Source: Mycobacterium sp. 1164985.4 (lineage in GTDB: Bacteria; Actinomycetota; Actinomycetes; Mycobacteriales; Mycobacteriaceae). From it: DNA of 64,000 nt. The DNA is taken from NCBI RefSeq assembly GCF_001668575.1, contig NZ_LZMD01000053.1:47910-111909 (forward strand), in the 5' to 3' direction. Every line of letters starts with the position of its first letter. Within the stretch, counting starts at the first letter, position 1. Below the pieces are notes generated by a model, which saw only the letters and a program-made list of their open reading frames with translations, did not search any database and had not been told where the DNA came from. The translations under genes and the position numbers were made by a program. Shown here in pieces: positions 1 to 9,427 of this stretch.

Positions 1-752
1 GCCTGCACACTCCATTCCGCTACGTCCCACAGCTTCTCGTCGACGTCGGTGTAGACGTGTTCAACGATCTGGCGGGCGCTGGCGTCGTCGCCGAGCACCC
101 GCAACGCCGCACGCACCTGTTCGAGCCGTTCGTTGCGGTGGGCCAGGTACATGTCGCTGACGGCTTCGAGGTCGTCGAGATCGGGTCCGTGCCCCGGCAA
201 CACGGTGCGCCGTCCTAGGCCACGCAGTCGTCGCAGCGACTCCAGGTAGTCGGTGAGGCTGCCGTCTTCTTTGTCGATGACGGTCGTCCCGCGGCCAAGC
301 ACGGTGTCGGCGGTCAACACGGCGTTGTCGAGCAGGAACGACACCGAGTCGGCGGTGTGCCCCGGTGTGGCCATCACGGTGATGCGCAGCCCCGCCGCAT
401 CGATGACCTCCCCGTCGGTGAGCGGCCCGCCGAGGCCCCGCAGGAATCCGCTGCCCACCGATCGCACCACCGCGCCCGTGCTGTCGACGATCTTGTCGAT
501 GGCGCCGGTGTGATCCTCGTGCTTGTGGCTGATCAGCACGAGCGGGATGGTGCCCAGCTCAAGGATCTTCTCGATGTGCGCGTCGTCCTCGGGGCCGGGG
601 TCGACGACGACCATCTCGTCGCTCCCGGGACCCCGCAGCACCCATGTGTTCGTGCCCTCCAGCGTCATCAGGCCGGGGTTGTCGCACAACAACACGGAGG
701 CGGTGTCGGTGACCGGGCGCAACCGCCCGTATGCCGGATGCTCCGGCGTCAC
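1..752 (-). CDS. MBL-fold metallo-hydrolase (LACTB2-like), C-terminus cut by window edge
   Basis: Reading from a GTG at 752, the protein has the metallo-beta-lactamase signature H76-x-H78-x-D80-H81 in the context SHKHEDHTG, then a later ATPGHT histidine and LPGHGPD, so two metal ions should be bound. The N-terminus contains NPGLMTLEGTNTWVL, typical of the LACTB2/Rv3677c-like group of cytosolic hydrolases; the substrate is unknown. The GTG start overlaps the stop of the upstream RidA gene as GTGA, so the two are translationally coupled. The gene continues past the left edge, so about the last part of the protein is not seen. In M. tuberculosis the next gene to the left would be crp, which cannot be checked here. 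Confidence 0.9.
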   Translation of the reverse strand, partial: MTPEHPAYGRLRPVTDTASVLLCDNPGLMTLEGTNTWVLRGPGSDEMVVVDPGPEDDAHIEKILELGTIPLVLISHKHEDHTGAIDKIVDSTGAVVRSVGSGFLRGLGGPLTDGEVIDAAGLRITVMATPGHTADSVSFLLDNAVLTADTVLGRGTTVIDKEDGSLTDYLESLRRLRGLGRRTVLPGHGPDLDDLEAVSDMYLAHRNERLEQVRAALRVLGDDASARQIVEHVYTDVDEKLWDVAEWSVQ

Positions 753-1204
753 GCGACCTCCACGATCACTTCGACCTCGACCGGGGCGTCCCTCGGCAAC
801 TCCGAGACGCCGACGGCGGAGCGGGCATGCGCCCCGGCGTCCCCGAACACCTCACTGAACAGTTCAGACGCACCGTTGATCACACCCGGCTGGCCGTGGA
901 ATCCGGGCGCCGAGGCGACGAATCCGACCACCTTGACCACCCGGGTGACCGAGTCGATGCCGACCAGCGAGTGCACCGCGGCGAGCGCGTTGAGCGCGCA
1001 CACCCGGGCCAGGCCGTGGGCCTGTTCGGGATTGACGCCGGCGCCCACCTTGCCGGTCTGCAGCAGCTCGCCGTCGCGGATGGGCAACTGGCCCGCGGTG
1101 TAGACGACGTTGCCCGTGCGCACCGCCGGCACGTACGCCGCCAGCGGCGCCACCACCGGTGGCAACTCGATGCCCAGTTCGGCCAGCCGCGCGGACGCCG
1201 TCAT
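749..1204 (-). CDS. RidA/YjgF-family enamine/imine deaminase-like protein
   Basis: 151 residues, somewhat longer than the usual ~130 of RidA. The YjgF fold is visible in VYTAGQLPIRDGEL near residue 35 and the C-terminal ARSAVGVSELPRDAPVEVEV, where the arginine of RSAVGV matches the substrate-carboxylate-binding Arg of active RidA proteins. Family members hydrolyse reactive enamines and imines made by PLP enzymes; the true substrate here is not known. The ATG at 1204 overlaps the stop of the small upstream gene (TCAT on the plus strand, ATGA in sense), and the gene's own stop overlaps the MBL start, giving a tight three-gene operon. Corresponds to Rv3678c by order and sequence. Confidence 0.9.
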   Translation of the reverse strand: MTASARLAELGIELPPVVAPLAAYVPAVRTGNVVYTAGQLPIRDGELLQTGKVGAGVNPEQAHGLARVCALNALAAVHSLVGIDSVTRVVKVVGFVASAPGFHGQPGVINGASELFSEVFGDAGAHARSAVGVSELPRDAPVEVEVIVEVA

Positions 1205-1362
1205 TTCGGGCGCTTGAGGTATGCGACGTGCTGTTCACCCGTGGGGCCCGGCAGTACGGACACCAACTCCCAGCCGTCCTCACCCCACTGGTCGAGGATC
1301 TGCTTGGTCGCGTGTGTCAGCAGCGGGACGGTGGCGTATTCCCACCGGGTGGATTCACTCAT
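1201..1362 (-). CDS. Small DUF4177-type protein, first gene of RidA operon
   Basis: A 53-residue protein starting MSESTRWEYATVPLL and containing ILDQWGEDGWELVSV, the DUF4177-like WEL core, ending in YLKRPK. It matches the small protein annotated upstream of ridA in other mycobacteria (Rv3678A position). The stop TGA overlaps the RidA ATG in an ATGA junction, which strongly supports translation. Function unknown; the coupling suggests it works with, or is dosed with, the RidA protein. It would be missed by a 60-residue length cut-off. Confidence 0.85.
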   Translation of the reverse strand: MSESTRWEYATVPLLTHATKQILDQWGEDGWELVSVLPGPTGEQHVAYLKRPK

Positions 1363-1438
1363 GGGCCGAGCTTATCTCCGGGCCGATTCGGGGCCGCGGA
1401 CCTGCGGACGCCGAGAACCCGTTGGCTAGCATGCACGA

Positions 1439-2458
1439 GTGGCTTCCACTACCAATGGCGGTAGATCCGTCGGCTGGCCGTCCCGGCTGAGCAAAGCTCG
1501 CCTGCACTTCGTCACCGGCAAGGGTGGCACCGGCAAATCCACGATCGCCGCATCGCTGGCGCTGGCGCTGGCGGCGGGCGGCCGCAAGGTCCTGCTGGTG
1601 GAAGTCGAAGGGCGCCAAGGCATCGCGCAGCTTTTCGACGTCCCTCCCCTGCCCTATCAGGAGGTCAAGATCGCGACCGCCGAGGGCGGCGGTCAGGTCA
1701 ACGCGCTGGCGATCGACACCGAGGCCGCGTTTCTCGAGTACCTCGAGATGTTCTACAACCTGGGCCTGGCCGGCCGCGCGATGCGCAGGATCGGCGCCGT
1801 CGAGTTCGCGACAACGATCGCCCCGGGCCTGCGCGATGTGCTGCTGACCGGCAAGATCCGCGAGATCGTGACCCGCGCCGAGAAGGGCAAGCAGCCGCTT
1901 TACGACGCGGTCGTCGTCGATTCGCCCCCCACGGGCCGCATCGCGCGCTTCCTCGATGTCACCAAGGCGGTGTCGGATCTGGCCAAGGGCGGCCCGGTGC
2001 ACGGGCAGGCCGAGAGCGTGGTCAAGGTGCTGCACTCCGATATGACCGCGATCCATCTGGTCACGCTGCTCGAAGCGCTGCCGATCCAGGAGACGCTGGA
2101 GGCCATCGAGGAACTCAAGGAACTCGACCTGCCGATCGGCAGCGTCATCGTCAACCGCAACATCCCCGCGTACCTACCCACCGATGCGCTGGCCAAGGCC
2201 GCCGAGGGCGACATCGACGCCGACACCGTGCGCGCCGGGCTTACCGAGGTCGGAATCACGTTGTCCGACTCCGACTTCGCCGGGCTGTTGACCGAGACCA
2301 TCCAGCACGCGACCCGGATCCAGGCGCGGGCCGAGAGCGCGGAACAACTCGACGCGCTGGACGTGGCGCGGCTGCAGTTGCCGCAGATCGTGGACGGCGT
2401 CGACCTCGGCAGCCTCTACGAACTCGCCGAAGAACTCGAACGGCAGGGGGTGCGCTGA
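1439..2458 (+). CDS. ArsA/Get3-like anion-transporting ATPase, first of pair (Rv3679 type, BagA-like)
   Basis: 339 residues. The deviant P-loop GKGGTGKST lies near residue 26, followed by [16 protein letters not shown] (A-loop/switch II region). This is the SIMIBI ATPase fold of ArsA and Get3. The M. tuberculosis homologue and its neighbour have been described as Get3-like proteins, not arsenite pumps. The start is GTG 1439: a TAGCAT -10 box (1427-1432) lies six bases upstream, so the mRNA is probably leaderless. The stop TGA shares bases with an ATG of an 11-codon frame that ends exactly over the ATG of the next gene, a plausible re-initiation bridge. Confidence 0.93.
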   Translation: MASTTNGGRSVGWPSRLSKARLHFVTGKGGTGKSTIAASLALALAAGGRKVLLVEVEGRQGIAQLFDVPPLPYQEVKIATAEGGGQVNALAIDTEAAFLEYLEMFYNLGLAGRAMRRIGAVEFATTIAPGLRDVLLTGKIREIVTRAEKGKQPLYDAVVVDSPPTGRIARFLDVTKAVSDLAKGGPVHGQAESVVKVLHSDMTAIHLVTLLEALPIQETLEAIEELKELDLPIGSVIVNRNIPAYLPTDALAKAAEGDIDADTVRAGLTEVGITLSDSDFAGLLTETIQHATRIQARAESAEQLDALDVARLQLPQIVDGVDLGSLYELAEELERQGVR

Positions 2459-2489
2459 TGAACGCTCGCGCGAAGAAGGGTCGGCTCCG

Positions 2490-3617
2490 ATGAGCACCAC
2501 TCCACCGACCCTCGACATGGGCACGATCCTCAAGGACACGTCGAACCGCGTCGTGGTGTGCTGCGGCGCAGGAGGTGTCGGCAAGACCACCACCGCGGCG
2601 GCGATGGCGCTGCGCGCGGCGGAGTACGGCCGGACGGTCGTGGTGCTGACCATCGACCCCGCCAAGCGGCTCGCCCAGGCGCTGGGCATCAAGACACTCG
2701 GCAACACCCCGCAGCGGGTTCCGCTGGCCCCCGAGGTGCCGGGCGAACTGCACGCGATGATGCTCGACATGCGCCGCACGTTCGACGAGATGGTCATCCA
2801 GTACTCGGGAACCCAACGGGCACAAGAGATTTTGGACAACCAGTTCTATCAGACGGTGGCCACGTCTCTGGCGGGCACGCAGGAGTACATGGCCATGGAG
2901 AAGCTCGGCCAGCTGCTCGCCGAGGACCGGTGGGACCTGGTCGTCGTCGACACCCCGCCGTCGCGTAACGCGTTGGACTTCCTGGACGCGCCGAAGCGGT
3001 TGGGCGGCTTCATGGACAGCCGGCTCTGGAAGCTGCTGCTGGGTCCGGGCCGGGGCATCGGCCGGTTGGTCACCGGCGCGATGGGGCTGGCGATGAAGGC
3101 GCTGTCGACGGTCCTGGGCTCGCAAATGCTCTCGGATGCAGCGTCTTTCGTGCAGTCACTCGATTCGACGTTCGGCGGGTTTCGCGAGAAGGCCGATCGC
3201 ACCTACGAATTGCTCAAGCGGCGCGGGACGCAATTCGTGGTGGTGTCGGCGGCCGAACCGGACGCGCTTCGCGAGGCGTCCTTCTTCGTCGACCGGCTCT
3301 CGGAGGAGCACATGCCGTTGGCCGGCCTGATCCTCAACCGCACGCACCCGATCCTCTGTGATCTGCACGCGGAGAAGGCGGAGGAGGCCGCCGAGACCAT
3401 CGAGAAGAACGATCCGGAGTCGGTGACGGCCGCGGTGTTGCGGATTCACGCCGACCGGGCGATGACCGCCAAACGTGAGATCCGGCTGCTGTCGCGGTTC
3501 ACCGGCGCCAACCCGCACGTGTCGATCGTGGGAGTGCCCTCGCTGCCGTTCGACGTCTCGGACCTAGAGGCGCTGCGGGCCATCGCCGATCAGATCACCG
3601 GCGAGACCGCCGCTTAG
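2490..3617 (+). CDS. ArsA/Get3-like ATPase, second of pair (Rv3680 type, BagB-like)
   Basis: 375 residues with P-loop GAGGVGKTT near residue 27, [11 protein letters not shown] and [16 protein letters not shown], and a long hydrophobic central stretch ([21 protein letters not shown]) such as forms the client groove or membrane-facing region in this family. It lies 31 bases after the first ATPase and probably forms a heteromer with it. No arsenite-binding Cys triplet was found, arguing against an arsenical pump. Ends in the hairpin at 3607-3623 and converges on whiB4. Confidence 0.93.
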   Translation: MSTTPPTLDMGTILKDTSNRVVVCCGAGGVGKTTTAAAMALRAAEYGRTVVVLTIDPAKRLAQALGIKTLGNTPQRVPLAPEVPGELHAMMLDMRRTFDEMVIQYSGTQRAQEILDNQFYQTVATSLAGTQEYMAMEKLGQLLAEDRWDLVVVDTPPSRNALDFLDAPKRLGGFMDSRLWKLLLGPGRGIGRLVTGAMGLAMKALSTVLGSQMLSDAASFVQSLDSTFGGFREKADRTYELLKRRGTQFVVVSAAEPDALREASFFVDRLSEEHMPLAGLILNRTHPILCDLHAEKAEEAAETIEKNDPESVTAAVLRIHADRAMTAKREIRLLSRFTGANPHVSIVGVPSLPFDVSDLEALRAIADQITGETAA

Positions 3618-3623
3618 CGGCGG
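3607..3623 (+). terminator. Short GC hairpin at the end of the second ATPase gene
   Basis: CCGCCGC-TTA-GCGGCGG, a perfect 7-bp stem with a 3-base loop overlapping the TAG stop codon. No T-run follows, which is common in mycobacteria. It lies between convergent genes and may end transcription in either direction. Confidence 0.45.
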
Positions 3624-3651
3624 CAGGTGACGCGGACTTTGTCTGCGCGGA

Positions 3652-4008
3652 TTAGACCGCGTTGCGGTGCTTGCGCTGGGCGTTGAAGAACTCCGCCCAG
3701 GAGACGACCTCGGGATGCTGCTTGAGCAGAGCGCGACGTTGCCGCTCGGTCATCCCACCCCAGACTCCGAACTCCACGCGGTTGTCGAGCGCATCGGCCC
3801 CGCACTCGAGGATCACCGGGCAATGCCGGCAGATCACCGCGGCTTTGCGCTGTGCGGCCCCCCGGACGAACAGCTCATCAGGATCGGTCTGGCGGCATCG
3901 GGCTTGCGAGACCCAGGCGATGCGTGCTTCGGCCTCGGCGCCGTGCACAACAGTGTGTGCCGAGGACGTCATCGCGGTCCTGCGCGCCGCAGGCTTGGTA
4001 GCTGACAC
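3652..4008 (-). CDS. whiB4: WhiB4, redox-sensing [4Fe-4S] transcription factor
   Basis: 118 residues from a GTG at 4008, the same length as M. tuberculosis WhiB4. Cluster ligands C38, C60, C63 and C69 form the C-x21-C-x2-C-x5-C arrangement, followed by the WhiB signature GVWGGMTERQRRAL and a basic C-terminus for DNA binding. GGAGGG lies about 7 bases before the GTG and decides this start; the longer open frame upstream is not used. WhiB4 is oxidised by O2/NO and in M. tuberculosis controls antioxidant genes as a condensing repressor. A CRP-like site sits about 100 bp upstream. Confidence 0.95.
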   Translation of the reverse strand: MSATKPAARRTAMTSSAHTVVHGAEAEARIAWVSQARCRQTDPDELFVRGAAQRKAAVICRHCPVILECGADALDNRVEFGVWGGMTERQRRALLKQHPEVVSWAEFFNAQRKHRNAV

Positions 4009-4109
4009 CAGAGTTCCCTCCGTTCCAACCGCCTCCGGCAACCTCCGGTGCGGCGCACTCCCTGGTAGTAGAACGCTGATGCGATCTACGCCACATTGCG
4101 AGGGGTCAG

Positions 4110-4125
4110 TGTGACCTGTATCGCA
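4110..4125. promoter_or_regulatory. Candidate CRP (Rv3676-type) site between whiB4 and ponA2
   Basis: TGTGA-CCTGTA-TCGCA matches the mycobacterial CRP consensus TGTGA-N6-TCACA with one mismatch. It lies 102 bp upstream of the whiB4 start and 178 bp upstream of ponA2 in a 295-bp divergent intergenic region that otherwise shows no gene. Confidence 0.45.
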
Positions 4126-4303
4126 CTGTCCGACCAAATTAGATGGTCAAAGCCGGTCTGCGCAATACATGGAAACCCTCTTTTTTGGGACGCCCGTGCC
4201 GCCAGGGGGCAGAATTGACGTCCACGCCGGTCGAGGCGGCCGTTTCAGCTCTGTGGTCTACCGCGGGATGTCGCCGTTTTGCGACGTCGTTAGTCTGTAG
4301 GTC

Positions 4304-6766
4304 ATGCCGGAGAGCCCGCCGAGTTCATCGCCGACTGTGCCTCCGCGGACGGTCACGGTGATCAAGCTCGCGTGGTGCGTTCTGCTTGCCAGCGTGATCA
4401 CCGCGGCGTTGCTGTTCCCCGTGGTCGGCGGGTTCGGCCTGGTGTCCAACCGGGCCTCCGATGTGGTGGCCAACGGTTCGGCGCAGCTCGTAGAGGGTGA
4501 GGTGCCGCAGGTGTCGACGATGGTCGACGCCAAGGGCAACGTCATCGCCTGGCTCTACAACCAGCGTCGCTTCGAGGTGCCCAGCGATCAGATCGCCAAC
4601 ACGATGAAGCTGGCGATCGTCTCGATCGAGGACAAGCGGTTCGCCGAACACAACGGAGTCGACTGGCAGGGCACGTTGACCGGCCTGTCCGGCTATCTGT
4701 CCGGCAACCTCGACACCCGCGGCGGCTCGACGATCGAGCAGCAGTACGTCAAGAACTACCAACTGCTGGTGATCGCCCAGACTGACGCCGAGAAGCGGGC
4801 CGCGATCGAGACCACACCGGCCCGCAAGCTGCGCGAGATCCGGATGGCGTTGACGCTGGACAAGACATTCACCAAGTCCGAGATCCTGACCCGCTATCTG
4901 AACCTGGTGTCGTTCGGCAACGGCGCATTCGGTGTACAGGACGCCGCGCAGACCTACTTCGGTGTCAACGCCTCCGAGTTGAACTGGCAGCAGGCGGCCC
5001 TGTTGGCGGGCATGGTGCAGTCGACCAGCACGCTGAATCCCTACACCAATCCCGAGGGGGCGCTGGCTCGGCGAAACCTGGTGCTGGACACCATGATCCA
5101 AAACATTCCCGAGGAGGCGGAGGCGCTTCGTGCCGCCAAGGAGCAGCCCCTCGGCGTTCTTCCGCAGCCCAAGGAGCTGCCGCGCGGCTGCATCGCCGCG
5201 GGTGATCGGGCGTTCTTCTGCGACTACGTGCTCGAGTACCTGGCGCGCGCCGGGATCAGCAAGGAGCAGGTCGCCAGGGGCGGATATTTGATCAGGACGA
5301 CGCTCGACCCCGACGTCCAAGGGCCCGTGAAGGCGGCGGTCAATCAGTTCGCCAGCCCTGACCTCAACGGCGTCGCCAGCGTGATGAACGTGATCAAACC
5401 GGGTAAGGAGTCGCACCCGGTGCTGGCGATGGCCAGCAGCCGCACTTACGGCCTGAATTCCGAGGCCGGCGAGACCATGCAACCCCAGCCGTTCTCCCTG
5501 GTCGGCGACGGCGCTGGGTCGACGTTCAAGCTGTTCACGACGGCCGCGGCGATGGAGATGGGCATGGGCATCAACGCACAGCTCGACGTGCCCGCGCAGT
5601 TCCAGGCGAAGGGCCTCGGCAGCAGCGACACCCCGGGCTGTCCGGAGGCGACGTGGTGTGTGAAGAACGCCGGCGGCTACCGCGGCACGATGAACATCAC
5701 CGACGCTTTGGCGACGTCGCCGAACACCGCCTTCGCCAAGCTGATCTCGCAAGTCGGTGTGCAGCGCAGCGTCGACATGGCGGTGCGGTTGGGGCTGCGG
5801 TCCTACGCGCTGCCGGGCACCGCGCGCGACTACGACCCAAACAGCAACGAGAGCCTCGCCGACTTCGTCAAACGGCAGAACCTCGGCTCCTTCGTGCTGG
5901 GCCCGATCGAGGTCAACGCGCTCGAGTTCGCCAATGTCGGCGCGACGCTGGCCTCCGGCGGCGTGTGGTGCCCGCCGAACCCGATCGCCCAGGTCATCGA
6001 CCGCAACGGCGAGGAGGTCTCCGTCACCACCGAGACCTGCGAACAGGTGGTACCTGAGGGCCTGGCCAACACGATGGCCACCGCGATGAGCAAGGACCAC
6101 GAGGGTGCGGGCACCGCGGCCGCGGCGGCCGGTTCGGTCGGCTGGGACCTGCCGATGGCGGGTAAGACCGGTACCACCGAGGCCCACCGCTCGTCGGCGT
6201 TCCTCGGATTCACCAATACGCTCGCCGCCGGGAACTACATCTACGACGACTCCACCGCCCCCGGCGAGCTGTGTTCGTTCCCGCTGCGCAAGTGCGGATC
6301 CGGCAATCTGTATGGCGGTAACGAGCCGGCCCGGACGTGGTTCGCCGCGATCAAGCCGATCGCCACCAACTTCGGCGAGGTCCGGCTGCCGCCGACGGAT
6401 CCACGCTACGTCGATGGCGGCCCCGGCTCGCGTGTGCCCAGCGTGTCGGGCATGACGGAGAGCACCGCCCGCCAGCGTCTGCGCGACGGCGGCTTCCAGG
6501 TCGCTGACCAGGCATCTTCGGTGAACAGCAACGCACCCCGCGGCTCCGTGGTCGGCACGTCGCCCGCCGGGCAGACGGTGCCGGGCTCGATCATCACAAT
6601 CCAGGTCTCCAACGGCATCCCGCCGGCACCGCCGCCGCCTCCGCCCGGCGCGATACCCGGGCTTCCCGCGCCCGTCGGCCAGACGGTGGTCGAGATCCCC
6701 GGACTTCCGCCGATCACGGTGCCCGTGCTCGGCCCGCCGCCGCCGGCTCCACCGCCGCCGCCGTGA
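4304..6766 (+). CDS. ponA2: Bifunctional class A penicillin-binding protein PonA2 with PASTA domain
   Basis: 820 residues. A single N-terminal membrane segment (about 18-45) is followed by the GT51 glycosyltransferase domain with EDKRFAEHNGVDW near residue 107 and RGGSTIEQQ. The transpeptidase has S406-x-x-K409, S472-P-N474 and K621-T-G-T. One PASTA domain (about 705-765) precedes a proline-rich tail. The protein polymerises and cross-links peptidoglycan outside the membrane. TAGTCT at 4291-4296 lies seven bases before the ATG, so the transcript may be leaderless. Divergent from whiB4 as in M. tuberculosis. Confidence 0.97.
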   Translation: MPESPPSSSPTVPPRTVTVIKLAWCVLLASVITAALLFPVVGGFGLVSNRASDVVANGSAQLVEGEVPQVSTMVDAKGNVIAWLYNQRRFEVPSDQIANTMKLAIVSIEDKRFAEHNGVDWQGTLTGLSGYLSGNLDTRGGSTIEQQYVKNYQLLVIAQTDAEKRAAIETTPARKLREIRMALTLDKTFTKSEILTRYLNLVSFGNGAFGVQDAAQTYFGVNASELNWQQAALLAGMVQSTSTLNPYTNPEGALARRNLVLDTMIQNIPEEAEALRAAKEQPLGVLPQPKELPRGCIAAGDRAFFCDYVLEYLARAGISKEQVARGGYLIRTTLDPDVQGPVKAAVNQFASPDLNGVASVMNVIKPGKESHPVLAMASSRTYGLNSEAGETMQPQPFSLVGDGAGSTFKLFTTAAAMEMGMGINAQLDVPAQFQAKGLGSSDTPGCPEATWCVKNAGGYRGTMNITDALATSPNTAFAKLISQVGVQRSVDMAVRLGLRSYALPGTARDYDPNSNESLADFVKRQNLGSFVLGPIEVNALEFANVGATLASGGVWCPPNPIAQVIDRNGEEVSVTTETCEQVVPEGLANTMATAMSKDHEGAGTAAAAAGSVGWDLPMAGKTGTTEAHRSSAFLGFTNTLAAGNYIYDDSTAPGELCSFPLRKCGSGNLYGGNEPARTWFAAIKPIATNFGEVRLPPTDPRYVDGGPGSRVPSVSGMTESTARQRLRDGGFQVADQASSVNSNAPRGSVVGTSPAGQTVPGSIITIQVSNGIPPAPPPPPPGAIPGLPAPVGQTVVEIPGLPPITVPVLGPPPPAPPPPP

Positions 6767-6837
6767 TGCTGTGCGTTTGCCCACGCCCGGCCGGGCGAGG
6801 ACGCTGAGTCGGCGGCTCTGGCAGTAGGCTCTGCAGC

Positions 6838-7800
6838 ATGTCCGCTCGTTCGACGACGATCCTGAAGAACTCCGCCGCGGCGTCGGCTGGCGCGCTGGTC
6901 GCCGGCATCGGCTACGCATCGGTGATCGAGCGAAACGCCTTCGTGGTGCGGGAAGTGACGATGCCGGTGCTCTCGCCCGGGTCATCGCCGCTGAAGGTGC
7001 TGCACATCAGCGACATCCACATGCGTCCGGGCCAGCGCCGCAAGCAGGCGTGGCTGCGTGACCTGGTGACGCTGAAGCCCGATCTGGTGGTCAACACCGG
7101 CGACAACCTCGCGCACCCGAAGGCCGTGCCCGCCGTGGTGCAGTCGCTCTCGGAGTTGCTCTCGGTTCCCGGCGTGTTCGTATTCGGCAGCAACGACTAC
7201 TTCGCACCGCGGGCGAAGAACCCCTTGAATTACGTCACCCGGCCGAGCCATCGCATTCACGGTGAGCCGCTGCCCTGGCAGGACCTGCGGGCGGCGTTCA
7301 CCGAGCGCGGCTGGCTGGATCTCACCCACACCCGCCGCGAGCTCGAGGTTCGCGGCCTGACAATCGCGGCGGCCGGCGTCGACGACCCCCACCTGTCGCG
7401 CGACCGTTACGACACCATCGCCGGCCCGGCGAGTCCCGCCGCCAACCTGACGCTGGGGCTGACGCATTCCCCGGAGCCGCGGGTCCTCGACCGCTTCGCC
7501 GCCGACGGCTACCAGCTGGTGATGGCGGGGCACACGCACGGTGGGCAGCTGTGCCTGCCGTTCTACGGAGCGCTCGTCACCAACTGCGGCCTGGACCGTT
7601 CGCGGGTCAAGGGCCCGTCGCGTTGGGGTGCACGCACCCAGCTGCACGTTTCGGCGGGCATCGGCACCTCGCCGTACGCGCCGCTGCGGTTCTGCTGCCG
7701 CCCCGAGGCGACGCTGCTGACACTGGTCGCGGCGCCGATCGGCGGGCGGGACGCGGGCGCTCGGGAGGGTACGTCCCATCCGAGTGTCTCGGTGCGGTGA
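6838..7800 (+). CDS. Calcineurin-like metallophosphoesterase (YkuE-like), membrane-anchored
   Basis: 320 residues. An N-terminal Ala/Gly-rich hydrophobic segment (about 10-30) suggests a membrane anchor or signal. Metal-binding blocks are in order: D59-x-H61 (SDIHMRP), D89 (NTGDN), N119-D120 (FGSND, replacing the usual GNHD) and H232-T-H234 (GHTHGGQ). The substrate is unknown; relatives act on envelope lipids or nucleotides. TAGGCT at 6825-6830 sits seven bases before the ATG. The stop overlaps the next gene as GTGA, so it is coupled to cds1 even though the functions seem unrelated (Rv3683-Rv3684 order). Confidence 0.9.
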   Translation: MSARSTTILKNSAAASAGALVAGIGYASVIERNAFVVREVTMPVLSPGSSPLKVLHISDIHMRPGQRRKQAWLRDLVTLKPDLVVNTGDNLAHPKAVPAVVQSLSELLSVPGVFVFGSNDYFAPRAKNPLNYVTRPSHRIHGEPLPWQDLRAAFTERGWLDLTHTRRELEVRGLTIAAAGVDDPHLSRDRYDTIAGPASPAANLTLGLTHSPEPRVLDRFAADGYQLVMAGHTHGGQLCLPFYGALVTNCGLDRSRVKGPSRWGARTQLHVSAGIGTSPYAPLRFCCRPEATLLTLVAAPIGGRDAGAREGTSHPSVSVR

Positions 7801-8903
7801 CCGACAAGGCACTCACAGCAAGTCGTAGCGGCTCACGCGCGTGGGCGGACGAAGCGGTGCGGTTGATCGAGGCCGACGCCCGCCGCAGCGCCGACACCCA
7901 CCTGTTGCGGTATCCACTGCCGTCGGCGTGGTGCGACGGTTGCGATCTGCAGCTGTACCTCAAGGACGAGACGACCCACATCACCGGCAGCCTCAAACAC
8001 CGGCTGGCGCGGTCGCTGTTCCTCTACGCCCTGTGCAATGGGTGGATCGACGAGAACACCACAATCATCGAGGCGTCGTCGGGATCCACGGCGGTGTCCG
8101 AGGCGTACTTCGCAGCGCTGTTGGGCCTGCCGTTCATCGCCGTGGTGCCGTCGTCGACGAGCGCCAGCAAGATCGCCTTGATCGAATCCCAGGGCGGCCG
8201 TTGCCATTTCGTCGCCGAGTCGAGCCAGGTGTACGCGGAGGCCGAACGGCTCGCTGCGGACACTGGCGGCCATTACATCGATCAGTTCACCAACGCCGAG
8301 CGGGCCACCGACTGGCGCGGCAACAACAACATCGCCGAGTCGATCTTCGAGCAGATGCGTGACGAGGCGCACCCGGTGCCCGACTGGATCGTGGTCGGGG
8401 CCGGTACCGGAGGGACGAGCGCCACCATCGGCCGCTACATCCGCTACCGGCGCTACGCCACGCGGTTGTGTGTGGTGGACCCGGAGAACTCGGCGTTCTT
8501 TCCGTCCTACGCGCAGGGCCGCGGCGATGTGGTGACGGGTATGTCGTCGCGGATCGAGGGCATCGGGCGGCCGCGAGTGGAGCCGTCGTTCCTGCCGGGC
8601 GTCGTCGACCGGATGGTGGTCGTGCCCGACGCCGCCTCGGTCGCCGCCGCGCAGCACGCCAGCGGGGTGTTGGGCCGTCGAGTGGGTCCATCGACCGGAA
8701 CGAATCTGTGGGGGGCGTTCGGCCTCCTGGCCGAGATGAGCGCGGAGGGACGAAGCGGATCGGTGGTCACGTTGCTCGCCGACAGCGGCGATCGCTACGC
8801 GGACACCTACTTCTGCGACGAGTGGCTGACCAGCCAGGGGTTGGACCCCTCGGAGTTCGCGTCGGTGTTGGCCGAATTCGAACGCTCCGGCCGCTGGCCC
8901 TGA
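7797..8903 (+). CDS. cds1: PLP-dependent cysteine synthase-fold enzyme, Cds1 (cysteine desulfhydrase)
   Basis: 368 residues from GTG 7797, which overlaps the upstream stop as GTGA. The PLP lysine is K67 in TGSLKHRLA, the asparagine loop is [13 protein letters not shown], and the phosphate cup is [14 protein letters not shown] near residue 195. It belongs to the fold-type II family but lacks the usual CysK architecture. The M. tuberculosis homologue Rv3684 was reported as an H2S-producing cysteine desulfhydrase (Cds1); the same activity is inferred here from similarity. It would feed sulfide and pyruvate from cysteine, linking to the redox genes nearby. Confidence 0.88.
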   Translation: MTDKALTASRSGSRAWADEAVRLIEADARRSADTHLLRYPLPSAWCDGCDLQLYLKDETTHITGSLKHRLARSLFLYALCNGWIDENTTIIEASSGSTAVSEAYFAALLGLPFIAVVPSSTSASKIALIESQGGRCHFVAESSQVYAEAERLAADTGGHYIDQFTNAERATDWRGNNNIAESIFEQMRDEAHPVPDWIVVGAGTGGTSATIGRYIRYRRYATRLCVVDPENSAFFPSYAQGRGDVVTGMSSRIEGIGRPRVEPSFLPGVVDRMVVVPDAASVAAAQHASGVLGRRVGPSTGTNLWGAFGLLAEMSAEGRSGSVVTLLADSGDRYADTYFCDEWLTSQGLDPSEFASVLAEFERSGRWP

Positions 8904-9004
8904 TCGTCCGCCCCGCCGATCAGCGGGCCGTCGGAAGTCAGGAACAGCCACACCGCGGCGAGCACGAAGAAACCCAGGTAGATGGATGCGCCTAGCCCAG
9001 TCAT
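8807..9004 (-). CDS. Small single-span membrane protein (hypothetical)
   Basis: A 65-residue frame starting [23 protein letters not shown]: one predicted membrane helix at residues 6-23, followed by a polar Asn/Ser-rich tail. GAGGA lies 5 bases before the ATG. The 3' half overlaps the end of cds1 on the opposite strand by 97 bp, so part of the tail may be constrained by that gene or the frame may be fortuitous. The helix-coding part is outside the overlap, which supports a real gene. No family recognised. Confidence 0.45.
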   Translation of the reverse strand: MTGLGASIYLGFFVLAAVWLFLTSDGPLIGGADDQGQRPERSNSANTDANSEGSNPWLVSHSSQK

Positions 9005-9242
9005 CTCGTCCTCGCTTCGTCGTTTGCTTTCAATGATGAACAACGCCACCGACAACTCTTTGCTTCCCGCGGCGTGTCGCGAATCACGACTTCGGCTGGG
9101 CGCCTATCGGCGGCGCGTCTATCGCCGTCGCGAGGCGTACACCACGGTCGCAATCCGGTGTCGAATCACGGCCCTGGTGTAGCTCTCGCGAACGGGGAGG
9201 CGTCGCACCGTAGGCGTTTGGCTTAGCGGCCCGCCGGTGCGA

Positions 9243-9248
9243 TACGCT
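9243..9248 (+). promoter_or_regulatory. Candidate -10 box of tRNA-Pro
   Basis: TACGCT 14 bases before the mature tRNA 5' end fits TANNNT; the -35 is less clear (TTGGCT lies 19 bases upstream). The stretch 9005-9262 otherwise holds no gene that I can support. Confidence 0.3.
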
Positions 9249-9262
9249 GTCGTGGCTTCACG

Positions 9263-9336
<74 letters not shown>

Positions 9337-9392
9337 CAAGAAGGCATCGGCTTCAGATCGACCGTGGGCGGGTGTCGTCAGCCGAACATCTG

Positions 9393-9420
9393 TTTGACCG
9401 GTGCGTATGCCGGGTAATGA
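9393..9420 (+). promoter_or_regulatory. Leaderless promoter of the iron-redox enzyme gene
   Basis: TTTGAC (9393-9398), 16-base spacer, TAATGA (9415-9420), then 7 bases to the GTG at 9428. This spacing predicts transcription starting at the start codon and is the reason for choosing GTG 9428 over the upstream in-frame GTG 9401 or ATG 9407. Confidence 0.5.
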
Positions 9421-9427
9421 TGAGGGC

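Noticed and set aside
4325..6985. 886-codon minus-strand frame opposite ponA2
   Set aside because: High-GC shadow of a clear penicillin-binding protein with no protein-like features of its own.
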